A stretch of 64,000 bases of DNA from Lota lota (Eukaryota > Chordata > Actinopteri > Gadiformes > Lotidae). The notes below the pieces were generated by a model. It made no database searches. It saw only the letters and a list, made by a program, of their open reading frames with translations, and was not told the origin of the DNA. Of the stretch, positions 38,305 through 50,606 are shown piece by piece (position 1 is the stretch's first letter; each line of letters starts with the position of its first letter). Both the position numbers and the translations under genes were made by a program. Where the stretch lies: assembly GCA_026745465.1 (NCBI GenBank), contig JACYXH010000473.1, forward strand, positions 2,952,191 through 3,016,190, written 5' to 3'.

Positions 38305-39792
38305 CTACATGTCCTCTGCTGGGTTTTCTGTCTCATCGGGCTCCTCAAGTGGTGCGATGCCTTCGTCGTTTTCCCCAGCATCTTCTTCCACGGCCTCCTC
38401 CTCCATCTCCTGCTCTGCCACCTGTGTCTGGTTTGCTGCTTTCGATTTATTGAGGGAACCTTTGGGGCGTCCTCGTTTTCGGGGAGGGGTATCTTTGATG
38501 GTACCCGAGGGACGCCCCCTGGGTCTGGGTCTCCCATCACTGGGTACTGTAGGCTGAGCGGCCGCTTTGCGTGAATTAAACCCTCTTTTGATCTCCACCT
38601 TGCGGGGACGGCCTCTGGATCTGCGGGGGGGCGGTGCGGGGCTCTCTGGAGGATCCAGCCGTGGGTATTTGCGTGGCCTCCCCAGCGGTTTCCACACTTT
38701 AGGCCTCATCATATCCCCGGCCGGCGGCAAGGGGTTCTTCCTCGGCCGCCCCCGTTTATGCATCTCTTTCTTCGGTCGGCCGCGCCCCTTTGGTTTTGGT
38801 CCAAACCGTTCTGTATGGATGAAGGGAAGACTGGGTTTCCGTGGCCTTCCATCGGATCGATGTACAAGTGGATAGGTTTTATTGGGGGATCCCTTTGGTC
38901 TCCCTGGTCCCCTCTTAGCAGGCTGCGAACCATCCGAGACTCTCTGCTCTGGGTCACTGCTCTGCCTGATGTCTTTCCTGGGTCTTCCCCTCCCTCTCGG
39001 AGATGACTTGTAGCTATCGTTGGAAGAGTCTTCCACTGTCTGCTTTGCAACAACACTTCCCTCATCTATGCTTTTTCTGGACCTGCCCCGCCCCCTTTTG
39101 GCTGGACTTCGGCTGTCACCAGAGGAGTCGCTTCGTGACTCCCACTCACTGCTAACTTCTCTCCTTTCTGCCAGCCTGGATTTCTTGTTAGGAGAACCCT
39201 TGGGTCTTCCCCTCTTTCTGGGTGGTCCGGGCTCACCATCCTCCTCTTCTTCACTCTTTGAACTTTCTGCGCTGCGCTTTAAAGAGGTGGATCCCTTGGA
39301 CATACCTCTTCCCTTTTTTGGTTGAAAGGAACCACCAATTGTTAAGTCCCAATCATCAGCTCCATCAGCAAGCTTGCTTAGTGTTTTTCTGTTGGCGGAA
39401 CCTTTGGGCCTACCCCTCTTCCAGGTAGATTTCCCTGCTCCAGAACCCTCTTCACTACGGGCCAGATTCTTCAAGCCTGAACCTTTTGGTCGGCCCCGGC
39501 CCCTTGGAGGGTTCAGAGAGCCCTGCTCACGTTTCTGTACTTTGTGTTTATTTCCAGAGCTTTTAGGCCTCCCTCTGCTCCTTAGTGGCTGTGCGGGTCC
39601 ACCATTTGAAATGCCTGAACCAAACTCTGATAGGTCAACATGCGTTACCCACACCTGCAGCTTCTTAGATCCTTTTGGCCTACCCCGTGCTCTCTTGGTG
39701 GGTCTACTGGTGGGCATGTCTACTCCTGACTCCCCCTCACTGCTTCCAGGGTCCCCCTGTCCTTCCACTGTCATCGTCATTTCCTCTTCCAT
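38305..39792 (-). CDS. HMGA-like multi-AT-hook chromatin protein
   Basis: Single-exon frame of 495 residues. GRP tripeptides, the core of the AT-hook that enters the minor groove of AT-rich DNA, occur 15 times, at about residues 37, 74, 100, 127, 195, 269, 297, 315, 338, 348, 371, 394, 420, 426 and 441. Eleven are RGRP, many followed by KGS. Two degenerate hooks (GRGMSKGS near 161, RGRGRSRK near 233) also occur. Linkers are Ser/Lys/Arg-rich. The C-terminal 40 residues are strongly acidic (EMEEEAVEEDAGENDEG...), like the acidic tail of HMGA1/2, which have only three hooks. The codon-level consistency over 1.5 kb rules out a simple repeat artefact. A minus-strand acceptor (TTTATAG, 39802) lies just before the start. 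Likely nuclear and architectural; resembles proteins sometimes annotated in fish as chromosomal protein D1-like. I do not know its mammalian orthologue. Confidence 0.85.
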   Translation of the reverse strand: MEEEMTMTVEGQGDPGSSEGESGVDMPTSRPTKRARGRPKGSKKLQVWVTHVDLSEFGSGISNGGPAQPLRSRGRPKSSGNKHKVQKREQGSLNPPRGRGRPKGSGLKNLARSEEGSGAGKSTWKRGRPKGSANRKTLSKLADGADDWDLTIGGSFQPKKGRGMSKGSTSLKRSAESSKSEEEEDGEPGPPRKRGRPKGSPNKKSRLAERREVSSEWESRSDSSGDSRSPAKRGRGRSRKSIDEGSVVAKQTVEDSSNDSYKSSPRGRGRPRKDIRQSSDPEQRVSDGSQPAKRGPGRPKGSPNKTYPLVHRSDGRPRKPSLPFIHTERFGPKPKGRGRPKKEMHKRGRPRKNPLPPAGDMMRPKVWKPLGRPRKYPRLDPPESPAPPPRRSRGRPRKVEIKRGFNSRKAAAQPTVPSDGRPRPRGRPSGTIKDTPPRKRGRPKGSLNKSKAANQTQVAEQEMEEEAVEEDAGENDEGIAPLEEPDETENPAEDM

Positions 39793-40404
39793 ACCTTGCA
39801 GCTATAAAAAAAAATATTTACAAAGAAAAAGTTTGGCACCTGTGATGCACACACAAAAAGCCAAGAGTGAGTGGTGATGAAATTAAAGCATTATAGTGAA
39901 ATATGTGTCAAGGCACAGTTCACCAAACAACATTCTTGTTTACTATTACTTGCAACCCAAATACTATTATATTTGTATTATTTTATTTATTGGCTACTGT
40001 TACGAATAACGGTGTATGAAGATATACTGTATATGAATCTGTATATTTCCTGGAATGCCATTTTGTAATGGCGGGAGTATTGACGTTTAGTAGCTCTTTC
40101 GCTAGGGGGTGTTGGTATCAAATCTACACGACTCAAAATATATCTGACCCGTCGACATGGTATGCAATCTCATCTTTGTAAAAGTGTATATAAAAGTTCC
40201 GAGTTAAAAAAAATCCATAAAATAACATATAGAACGAATGCATATTAAATAATAACTAGGAAAAAGCTGCAATCATCCACGAGAGATGGAGCAAAGACTA
40301 TTCCAGAAAATAGTCTACACCAATATCTACGGTAGGCTATGTATAGAGTAGCTAGCAGCTTCATCAATATTTTAGTTACTAACTTTAACGGGTTAGTATC
40401 TCAC

Positions 40405-40520
40405 CTTCAATAGTTCCACTGTGCGATGTAATTTACTGCGTTTATCTGAATAAGTACCAGCTATTCCAATTTTATTGTCATGGTCGTTTGAATTGTGAGC
40501 GCTTCCTGTGGTCCGTAGGA
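40405..40520 (-). other. Probable noncoding first exon of the AT-hook gene
   Basis: The minus-strand donor TTGAAG followed by GTGAGAT ends at 40405, pairing with the acceptor at 39802. No coding sequence is seen. The upstream end is estimated. Confidence 0.45.
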
Positions 40521-43133
40521 TTTAGGGGGGATTTAAACTAAGACCGCTGCACATGGTTCCGGCTCTGCATGGCCGTTGACAACAGAATCCTCACCCTTTG
40601 CTTATTATACATGCATGATCCATTGGCATTCCGTACATCTAGAAACCACAGACAACCTTATACATACCCGGATTGGAGATCGAATAATATAAAAGCAGGC
40701 AACACTAAAGTTGTGAAAATGTTAGTTGTATTATATCTACCTGTTACGCCGACGGTTTGTGTGTAGGTTCTGCACTGCTCCCACTTGGGAATTGATTAGT
40801 ATAAGTATATTACTGTACTTAACAGCGCAAGACATGGCTTAAGATTTGAGATAATTTATTCTAACATAGTTTGCCATGTGGATGATAAAATGAACAGACT
40901 TCCTTTTCTGCTGATTCACTAAATTATATGTTAATATCGTGGAGAAGTGAGATCAGGATTGGCGTTGAATCATTCTGCCTTAGGCCAAGGTATTGAATAG
41001 TAGGCCTAGATGGTTAAATGGGCAGCTTTGCCAATTCAACAATGATTTGTTTTGTCTTGTGTAGACATGCCCCTCCTCTTGCTCTCAACAAATAACGACT
41101 TTTACAGCAGGATGAAACAAATATGTATAATAATTACATTTAAGAGCAGTCGGTTCTAAGCCAGAATAAGTTATTTAGGGCGATGGAAATATGCCACTGT
41201 CATTGTATAAGTCAATGGTTGAGAAACAGAAAGTGAGAAATAAAAAAACAAGGGGTCGTCAGTTTGAAGAGAGCGAGAGAGAGAGAGTGTGAAGCAGAAG
41301 GAGAATGGCAGACGTGGCCGGAGGAAAGGAACAGAGTGTCTGAGCAACAGCCCCTCTGAGACACCGAGCTCTGAACTCGCTGCCCCAGATCAGCCCACCC
41401 CTCCTCCACTCCCTCCTTGTGCTCTTCGCCATGGTTACCAGACAGGACTGCCGATGCAGCCGGTTAATGTGTTTTTCAGCGACGGGTGAGCTGGGTACTA
41501 ATGTGTCTCAGTCTACTTCCTGCACAATCGATGTCAACTGTCCTGGGATGAACAAACACATGGAGGCGGATAGCAGGGGGACACTGAGCCGCAGCCAGCA
41601 CCACATTATGCTCCTCATGCTTTTTACACAAATGTAGACTGACCATTCTGTAATGATGACACAGTGCTTGCAGTAATAATATGTTTTATTATTATTTGTA
41701 TTCTTGTGTATGAAAGGTTGTGTGTGGTTTATTAATAAGCAAATAAGAAAAAATATATTTTTATCCGATTTTGTTGTTGTATATGTATAAACTGTTTTAA
41801 TATTCATTGTTTTATTAACACACCTATGTAACAAACCTTTATAGTAATATTTCAACTATTACATTTGATTTCCGAACATGTACATTTTATATACAAGTTA
41901 TATCCAAATCCCGATTATCCCGATTGAGTAAAATCAAATTACAAAACATATAAGTAGGATATATAATAATAAGATATTTATAATCATATATATGTATAAA
42001 CATTTATTAAATACATTTAAAAACATTTATAAAATAAATAACGAATCTATAAGAACCCAGTTGCAATCTACATCGGGGTCACAACCTTTGGCTGACTTCT
42101 CATTAAATTTGTCACATTTGGGACCACAAAGCCAGCTGATAGGAACTGCCCCCTCCAGCCATATAGTGTCATTGGCATTTGATAAAGTGTGGAAAATTCA
42201 AAGAACCCCATCCCCATTGTATAAATATATACAATCAACAACCTCTCGTTCAAGTACCTCATCTTTAACAATCCTGCCCGGAGCACAAACTTCAGACGAT
42301 TTATATACGTGACTGGATATTTTAAGACCTATCGGTTATTAAAGGGTGGTCTGTGTCACATGTTACTTCCTGTCCTCTAATAAGAGCTGCTTTCAGACGG
42401 GTTTCACACACAGCCTTGTTCCCAAGGACCTCACCTGTGACCTTTCACATCATCACAGGTTAAGGGTCTCAGGGACAATGATGCACGCGGGCGGATCCAG
42501 AATGTTCCGCACCCAGCGTGCCAGAACCAGGTCCAAACATCAAGTGTATATTTAGTATCGTATGTATATCCTTTACATGAGTAAAGCATATTTTAATACA
42601 GATATTATTTACGGAAATAAATGAATCAACGCTTTGTGGTCTTCGCTAGCAGGGTTGTGGCAGGAATGTTGTCACGAGTCTCATCGACATGTTGTTCTTC
42701 AGACGTGTGCATAGACAGAGCGGACCCGTGACCTGCGGCAAGAGAAAGAAACAACGTTAAGCAAGCATTTCATTCTTTCATGAGCGACGACAACGGGTTT
42801 CAACATAATGATTTTATATCCTCCGAAAAGAGAGACAAAGCCAAAAGGCGCGTTCCCACAACAGATGACCTAAAGACCTGCAGACACTATTATTATATTT
42901 GACCAATGCACACGCATCAGGCGTAACTCGATCCCCACAAAAGCAGTGTGGATCTCTGGTGCTGACACACCAGACCACTGTCTGTGCACACGCCTGCAAC
43001 ATCTGTGGACGTCTGTTCCCCTTGACGCAGACAAAGCTGTCTCCTTATATTGTGTCCCCCCCCCCCGACCTGTGCAATCACACCGCCATGGTGGAAGACG
43101 CCTTGCCATTAAGGAAAGCGATATTGGCGTGAT

Positions 43134-43155
43134 CCCCCCCCCCCCCCCCCCCCCC
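43134..43155. repeat. Poly-C run
   Basis: Run of 22 cytosines. Confidence 0.9.
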
Positions 43156-45596
43156 ACCCCAGATGAACTCAATGTCCTGGTGCAGCAGACAGGCACCCAG
43201 CGGTTTGAACTACAAGCATACAGCCAAGGAGCACACAGGGAGGATTCACAATGGAGAAGGACCTTCTTGTTCCCTGTACCGAAAAAAACGAGTAAAACTT
43301 GAAAAATGTGGCAACAACATGTGTGGGCACAGGTGCATGCACATGCAGCCTAACGCACTAAACAAAGGCGCACAGAGCATGCGGCTAGCGTTGCGATAGC
43401 ACGGATGCCTGTTGCAAGGAATTACGGCTGCCTCTCTGTGTGTCTCTTCTTTGTCCCCTAGCTGGCAAATATTTCTCTCTGTCCCAGTTTTGTGTGCGGC
43501 TCCACTGCTCTCGACAGCATTCGAGACACAAAGAGGGGCAGAGGAGAACTGGAAAAAAGCAAACGATTGGGGAAAATAAAATAACATTAAACGAAGCACA
43601 TGCCGAAACAAATGAACGTGTAGGTGTCAAAGTGGAAAGACGGTGTAAAAATCAAGTTTTTTGGTGAGATTGCTTGTCATGATATTTGCCAAACGGCTCA
43701 AGTCATTTGGAACTCACCATTTGCGGTTTGCCTCATGAAGAGGGCTCCTTATGTTAACGTACAACCCAATACAAACACAGACACATTCACACACGTATGC
43801 ACACACCAGCCAGACATGCAAACACAGGCATTTACTCCTGAGCCATGTGAATGCAGATATCACCAAAGCACAAACACACACTTACGCGCTGTTCTCCAGA
43901 CTTATTGCTTAAATTTCCCCAGGAGAAAATATGGCGATTATTCCAGCGCCATCGCACGTTTTCAGACGCTACCCTACGATGTCTACAGTCTCCCTAACAC
44001 AGAGGCAATGAAAACAGTCAAAAACAGCGAAAAATGCTCCATCTCTCGCTCTCCTCTTTCTTTCTGTCTCTCCTCTCCTCCTCTTGTACCCCTCTCGCTG
44101 CCGCTGTTCCCAGCTCTGTGCAGTGATGCTGTGTCTCTGCCAAGTCCCAGTGCTAAATCTACAGGCGATTAGGGTCCAGGCAGCTACAGACTGGGAGGCA
44201 GGTATTCCGCACACACACACACACACAAACATAGACAGTAGCTAGAGGCATGTGTGCACACACACATGCGCGCACACACAGCTAACATGCATGCACACAC
44301 ACACACCGACACAAGCAACAGAAGTACAGGCAGACAATTGCATCAATTCAATTTTCTGGTGCTGTACCAACACCTTCAATTCCCTCAGCTACTCTAGCCA
44401 CCACCAGCCACTCTGGCCCTCTCCCCCCATAAATCTGTGTCACCTACATACATCACACGCACACGAACACGAACACGCACACGTACCCACACATCGAGTG
44501 CAGGAGCCTTCGCCATTGCTCTTTCTTTCACTCCATCTCTCTGTCCCTGCTTTAGTCTGCTCTCTCAGCCCTGTGCCCCCATCATCTCTCCTCCCCTCCT
44601 TTCCCCTCTCTCCCCTCCCTCTCTCTTAATCCTTAAGATGTCTCCAAGCACTATGCTCCATCTCGACCATCTTGCAGTCAGCCCTCACGCCAGCCGGCCA
44701 GTGTGTGTGTGTATGCGTGCGTGCATTGTGCTGAACCAGATTCTCTATGTGCATGCCTGTCTCTGTGTCCGTGCCCACGTGTGCAGCTCCACAATTGAGT
44801 GCGCCTGTGCACAAACCCATGCATGTGCGTCTGCGTTGCAGTTTGCATGTGCACGTGTCCTTGTGATGCTGAGCTCCTGCATCTGGTAGACTATGTCTGT
44901 GTGTGTGTATGTGTGGGGGGAGGGGGATGGAGGGAGGGTGTGCTGATGTAATATGCAGACAGGGGCTGTGGTTTTCACACAGTATGGGGATCAAAGCCAC
45001 AGCAAGCCTAAAATATGAATAATCCTGTGTCCACAAAACGACCTACTACTAGCAATACTACTATTGAGTGGCTGAAACAGCATGGTTTATTCACACATCG
45101 CTGGGATCTGGGAAAAGCAAAAAACAAAGCATAGCATAAAGGACCGAAGCAGGAAATTAACTGTTCAAGCCTTGGAAGAACTATCACATTTACATTCAAC
45201 TTGACAGGTTTTGTTTTTCTACGAATCGGAGAATCCGACGTTTCTTTGTTGGAAACAGATGCGGCCGTGACAACAACAAGGAAATTGAATTAAACCCTCC
45301 CCAAAACAACAACACAGACCCGTTCAAAATAACGCTTTACTTTCACCGCAATGTTTGCCGATGACGCATATAAAATAAGACAGTGTTGGGACTGAATGTG
45401 CAGAAAAACCAAGCTTTCACTGTCCCCAATATTCCTCAAAACCCTCTGCGTTCTATTCTTGTGCTCACATTATCTCTAGTGTGTTGGTGAACCCTGCCGG
45501 GAGTCTTCTCTTTGTGTGCGTTAAGAAAAGAGCAGCGCCAGGCTCCGATTGCTGATATATGCTCTTTTTTTCCCTCTCACTCTCTCCCCCTCCTCA

Positions 45597-45689
45597 CTGC
45601 AACGCAATGCGGATACTGACTGTCTGAGGCGCTAGCCAGACACACTGGGGGGACTGGGGGGAGGTGGAGGTGCAGGGGGCTGGGTGATC
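45597..45689 (-). CDS. Possible terminal exon (speculative)
   Basis: On the minus strand a very long pyrimidine tract ending CTCCGCAG precedes GATCACC. Read at phase 0, as required by the exon-like segment at 46498-46561, it gives 31 codons, rich in Pro, Ser and Thr, then TGA. The poly-C tract makes a chance acceptor likely. No family is recognised. Confidence 0.12.
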
Positions 45690-45700
45690 CTGCGGAGGGA

Positions 45701-45702
<2 letters not shown>

Positions 45703-45757
<55 letters not shown>
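45703..45757. repeat. Poly-G run (55)
   Basis: Uninterrupted run of 55 guanines, potentially G-quadruplex forming. The exact length is likely uncertain. Confidence 0.93.
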
Positions 45758-45758
<1 letters not shown>

Positions 45759-46105
45759 GGCGGTACGTGCCGGTAGAAAATGGGAGGAAGAGAGCGAGAG
45801 GAAGCAGACTGGGTGAGGAAGTTTTGAGGAATGCCCGTGCCTTCGAGCGTAGTGACGCAAGATGTTAAACACAACACATATATAATGGCCATAATAAACC
45901 CAGCGTGTAGTCGTTCTCTCCTATGACAGTTGTACGCCGAACGCCCGGAGAACAAATGTTCCCCATGTTTCACCAGCGCGGCCGCCGCCAATGCTGTCTG
46001 GGACGACGCAGGCCGTTGGTGCGTACACGTCCACCCAGTCTGGCCGAGACCCGACCCGCACTGCAGAGACAGGGGGGCTTGGAGGACTAGACCATGATGG
46101 CACCG

Positions 46106-46136
<31 letters not shown>
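46106..46136. repeat. Poly-C run (31)
   Basis: Uninterrupted run of 31 cytosines, 350 bp from the poly-G run and complementary to it. Confidence 0.93.
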
Positions 46137-46139
<3 letters not shown>

Positions 46140-46497
46140 CCCCAATAACTTTTTGGAAGTGATTCTATTTGATGTTGCCACGTTTTGTGTTCGCTCTTAC
46201 CTCAGATATTGGGATTTCTTACTTCTATCCTGGTTATTGCTGCTATAAATACACATCTCAAGATCTGCTATAAATAAATATATCTATATCCATCTATCTA
46301 TATACATGGAACACACAGTCATACAACATTACACTTCATTTGTCCTTGAATGTAGACAAGTCTGCTAACAAAGAAAAAATATTTCCATCCATTACCCTAG
46401 ACCACCTACCAATGCGGTAGTTTTGCAAAAATCGTCCTATCAGAAAGCGAGGCGGTTTCCATTGTGTCTTTCCTCTTGTGCTGCTCCTCATACTTAC

Positions 46498-46561
46498 CGC
46501 GGGACACGGGGAGCGCTGGCCGGCCGCTGGGAGTGATGAGTAGGGGGCACCGCGGGGAAAG
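46498..46561 (-). CDS. Exon-like segment, minus strand
   Basis: 64 nt between the acceptor CCTTCTAG and the perfect donor GTAAGTATG on the minus strand. GC-rich in an AT-rich setting. If joined to the segment at 57615-57661, whose 3' phase is 2, the reading frame continues as FPRGAPYSSLPAAGQRSPCP. All three frames are open, so the frame evidence is weak. No protein family is recognised. Confidence 0.25.
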
Positions 46562-48187
46562 CTAGAAGGTTGTACAGTTATCTCCATGCTGTTTATTATG
46601 CGAAACCATACAACCAACTACCTCACGCCGCAGAGCTCCGGAGCCGCAGACCACCGCTGGCTTCTCCTCTCCATCTGGCCGTTTGTCTGTCGGCCTGTCT
46701 GTTGGTCGGCCTGCCCTTTTTGGTCTGTGAATCTGTCTATCCTCTCCATCTGTCTGTCTGTCTAATTTATCTTTTATTAACCAGTAGTAGTATAGTAGTA
46801 GTACCAATATAGTTAGTTCTCATGTACGTCGGTGTGTTTCAAGAGTAGCAGCATCCTAGACTTGACATCATGCATTATTCTTTTTGCAATGTATATATTT
46901 TTTAAATACACGTCGATTTATCATAACTGTCTCCCCCTAGCGGGAGGGAGGTGGCCACCCTGTACCTCCGCCTACTCCCCCTACACCCACACCCACGACA
47001 GGCCAATGCAGGACCTTTACAGCGCCTGCCCACAAACGAGAGCACTTAACCTGCAGTGGCTTGCAGTGGGCGTCTGCCTGACCCACTTCCACAGCACCGG
47101 AGGAGCCTGTAAAACCCTACGCTCTATCTGTGTGTGCATCTTCAGTGGTAAACTCAAGATACACACACACGCATGCACACGTATCTAAAATACATTGTCG
47201 CTCTGGTGACTACACCTTTCGCAGTTCCATTGATACATCAATTACATCTCGCGGTGAAATAACAAGTGATATGACACCAGTAGCGGTTTAATGAGGCATT
47301 AGCGACCTTGAATTGGTGGATTTGTGTTTAATCGGACGCCAGAAAGAGGGACAGACTCCATTACGGAGATACAAAACAAAGGCGCTGCCTCAGAAACACA
47401 GCACTACGAGCTACTGCTTACGTGAGGCGTGGAATGCTTTAGTAAAACAAAATCAAACGCAGAGTAAAATATACAACTTTAATCTAATGAGTTTTATATT
47501 GTATGTTGTGATACACCTCTGCTGGAATATATTTAGCAGTGGATTTTATTTTTTACTGTGTACAATTCTCAATGCTTATGGTAATAAATGTTATTTACAA
47601 TGCGTTGGATAACAATACTTGTTATAATCAGTTAATGAAACCTTTAATAACTATAACTATACAAACAATAATAAACACCACAGCTTTTAAACTATTGACC
47701 AGTGGGTTTAGAAAGTACAGAATGCATGATAATAAATTCCCTTAATAAAATGTTTAGGTGTAACACAGAATAAATATCTATGCTGGTTTTGAACATTATG
47801 CACATGAACATTATGCACATTATCCCAATCCTGTGGTTTTACTGGATTACGGACTGTGTTATAAAGACTCATGTACATATTATAAGTCGTATATGATATA
47901 TAAATGGGTTTTATATATAAAGGACCATGTTGTACTGCAAACCGATTCAACTTCATTCTGCATACCTGTCTGACTCTAACCCTCTGCCATCGTCGCCATT
48001 CTCCTTCTCCGGCTGCTCTCCCTTCTGTCTAAATGGTTGTTTGTCCTTGTTACCCAAGAATGCCCGGCCTTAATATCTTTAATAACTTTTCTCTCTCTCA
48101 CAAACACCCTTCATCCGTTAATTCTTTCCGTCCCTCCAACCCCCTCCGCCTCTCTCACTCTCTTTCTTTCTCCCCTATTAAGCCTTT

Positions 48188-48195
<8 letters not shown>

Positions 48196-48258
<63 letters not shown>
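48196..48258. repeat. CT microsatellite
   Basis: CT dinucleotide run. Confidence 0.95.
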
Positions 48259-48260
<2 letters not shown>

Positions 48261-48927
48261 CATCTCATTTGCAGTCGCCTCACACATGAATGCGGCATCG
48301 GTTGTGCCAACGCCAGCCTCTTTGCCAGTCTGCCCGGCTGTGTTTGTGTGCCAGTCGGAGGGGGGTGGGGGGGTGCCTGGTGAGGAGAGCGCATACCAGA
48401 GCACATAATGAGTGGCGGTGGGTTTGGGGGTCAGGTGTAGCTCAGCGAGGAGTGCTCTTCAACCTCCTCAAAGTGAGCGAAAACAAGTGAATCGCGTTCA
48501 AACAAAGCACACCTGGTGGCACACAACAAACATGATCAACATCAAAAGGGGTATACTAAAACAAGCCGACATCAACAGTAATGAACAAGGTATTGTCATA
48601 AATTAATACGTTAAATTCATTTATCAATGGCTTTGGTTAACAAACTAATCATACGTAGACTTTGACAAAGGGTTACATTCCATTAGGCCGCTATCGGTTT
48701 AGGGTGAACACCAACGTATGAAAAAGTGTCTGTGGCTCCTGACTGGATACCCCCCCCCCCAATCCCTGCGGTCCAGTGGCAGCCGGATCCAGGCCCGAGA
48801 TAAGCACTCCCTCAACACCCAGCATAAATTATTAGTTTTCCCAAGATAAAACGAGATGCCACAGTGCAATCTCTACCCAATCTCACCCTTTCGTTCTCCC
48901 TGTGTCTTACTCACAAAGGCAGAAAAT

Positions 48928-48996
48928 GTTACCATGGGAACACACTGCCGGGCAACCTCAATGGCTTGGCAAGACGCCCAATGGTTGCTAGGGCAC
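48928..48996. promoter_or_regulatory. Cluster of RFX X-box-like sites
   Basis: GTTACC-AT-GGGAAC (48928-48941) matches the X-box with one mismatch, GGCAAC (48951-48956) is a half site, and GTTGCTAGGGCAC (48984-48996) is a degenerate full site, all within 70 bp. Motif evidence only. Confidence 0.3.
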
Positions 48997-49041
48997 TGTT
49001 CTTAGTGGCTATTGGTTTGTGTGCACTGATCCTGTTCAGTT

Positions 49042-49046
<5 letters not shown>

Positions 49047-49126
<80 letters not shown>
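49047..49126. repeat. Compound GT-GA microsatellite
   Basis: A GT run switches directly to a GA run at 49080, an exact junction of two dinucleotide repeats. Confidence 0.96.
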
Positions 49127-49130
<4 letters not shown>

Positions 49131-50563
49131 AAAAAGAGCACGAAAAGGGGAAAGTGTGAATATATTTTGTGTGGCTGAATCTGTACAACAGGTACCATTC
49201 ATAAAAGGTTAAGGATAGACATTCTTACCCAAATGGCACTCTCTGATTCCATAATCAAATGTTCCCATGTCCGTTCCATGTGCGATTATCCTTAAGTGCG
49301 TTTAACATTTTCGTCAAATTGCTTTTTGCAAATGCTGTGATTGATGGTGAGACTGGCAATACATAGAGCGTTCTGTTCACTTAAGTGACGTTTTTTGTCC
49401 ATACAAGCACTAGAGTGAGCAGAGTGAGCATGTGTATTCATGTCATGGTTATGTAGTACATGGAAAGTACATGGCAAAAAAGTAATAAAACCGAGGTCTG
49501 TCATTATAGGAGAAGGCTTTACGGACGCCATTATCTGCAGCCAAGTACAGAATGACATAGACTATTACACATAATGGCTTCCTTGTTGGAACATCACATT
49601 GTATGGTTCCAAAAACATGAATTGGGGGTAAAAAAATAGGAACTAGTCTCTTTGTCTTTTGTATCAAAGATTTTCCCTGAAAACAAATGTCCACAAAAAA
49701 CTGAAAACCAAAAAGGCAGTTGATGGCAACATTGCCTTTGCTTCTACACACGGCACTACATCACTATGTCTCTCTCACTCCCTTTCATTATCATCCTTCT
49801 TTTATCCTTTATTTCTGTCTCTGAGAAAAGCTTCAAAAGAAGCCCAAGTTAGTTGTCGAAGCGTTTTCCTCACTATCTGCCTCTGGAAGGAGATATTTCC
49901 CAGCGTTCTCTCCCTCTGCTCTGTCCCTTCCTCTGTTCTCTCTCTGTCTCTGCCTCGCTCTCCCTCTACCTCACCCTGTGGGGATTTTCCAGGCTGGACC
50001 GCAGTGTTCCTCACACAGCACCATGCAGATTATCAGCACGACGCAGCGCAGCGAGATCCAGAATAACATTATCTGGACTTCTGCTTTATGGTGCTACCCA
50101 CCCTTGAAGTCCACTTCTAAAGCCGCCATGGCAGTGGTGGTCTCTGTGTTAATGGTAGCTAGCTATGATGGGCACAACGACCAAGCAACAAAGGGAGACC
50201 ACTGCGGCCCTAATGGGCGTTATGGCTGAATAGAGACAACCACTTGTCAGTGGTGAGAGAATGGCTGTGTAAACACTTCAGACTTTTCTGAAAGATCCCC
50301 ATTGATTGAATCCACCTAACGTTGGATAAGCGTGTGAATGTCATCAATTGGGCCATCGACGGCAAACAAACAAGGGACAGAGAGGCTGGCGCAAAAACAA
50401 CAAAGGACAACAAGAGCAACAATCGGAAAGGCAACGATAGGTGGTTAAAGACAACGGCGATGAATAATACATTAATAACGCTGGAGAATACAATACGCCA
50501 TCATAAATTAAACAGCAGCAAGCCAAACCATATGCAATAATTATGACACTGCGGCGCCATGAA

Positions 50564-50606
50564 AACAGAGAGACCCACATACTGTGCGTATGTGGGTCTC
50601 TCTGTT
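50564..50606. repeat. Perfect 19-bp inverted repeat (hairpin)
   Basis: The left arm (50564-50582) and right arm (50588-50606) are exact reverse complements around a 5-base loop (TGTGC). A strong hairpin or cruciform is expected. Too short for a typical microRNA precursor. Confidence 0.95.

Noticed and set aside
38309-39877. Several plus-strand frames of 80-167 residues
   Set aside because: Antisense shadows of the AT-hook gene, whose repeated GRP codons keep the opposite strand open.
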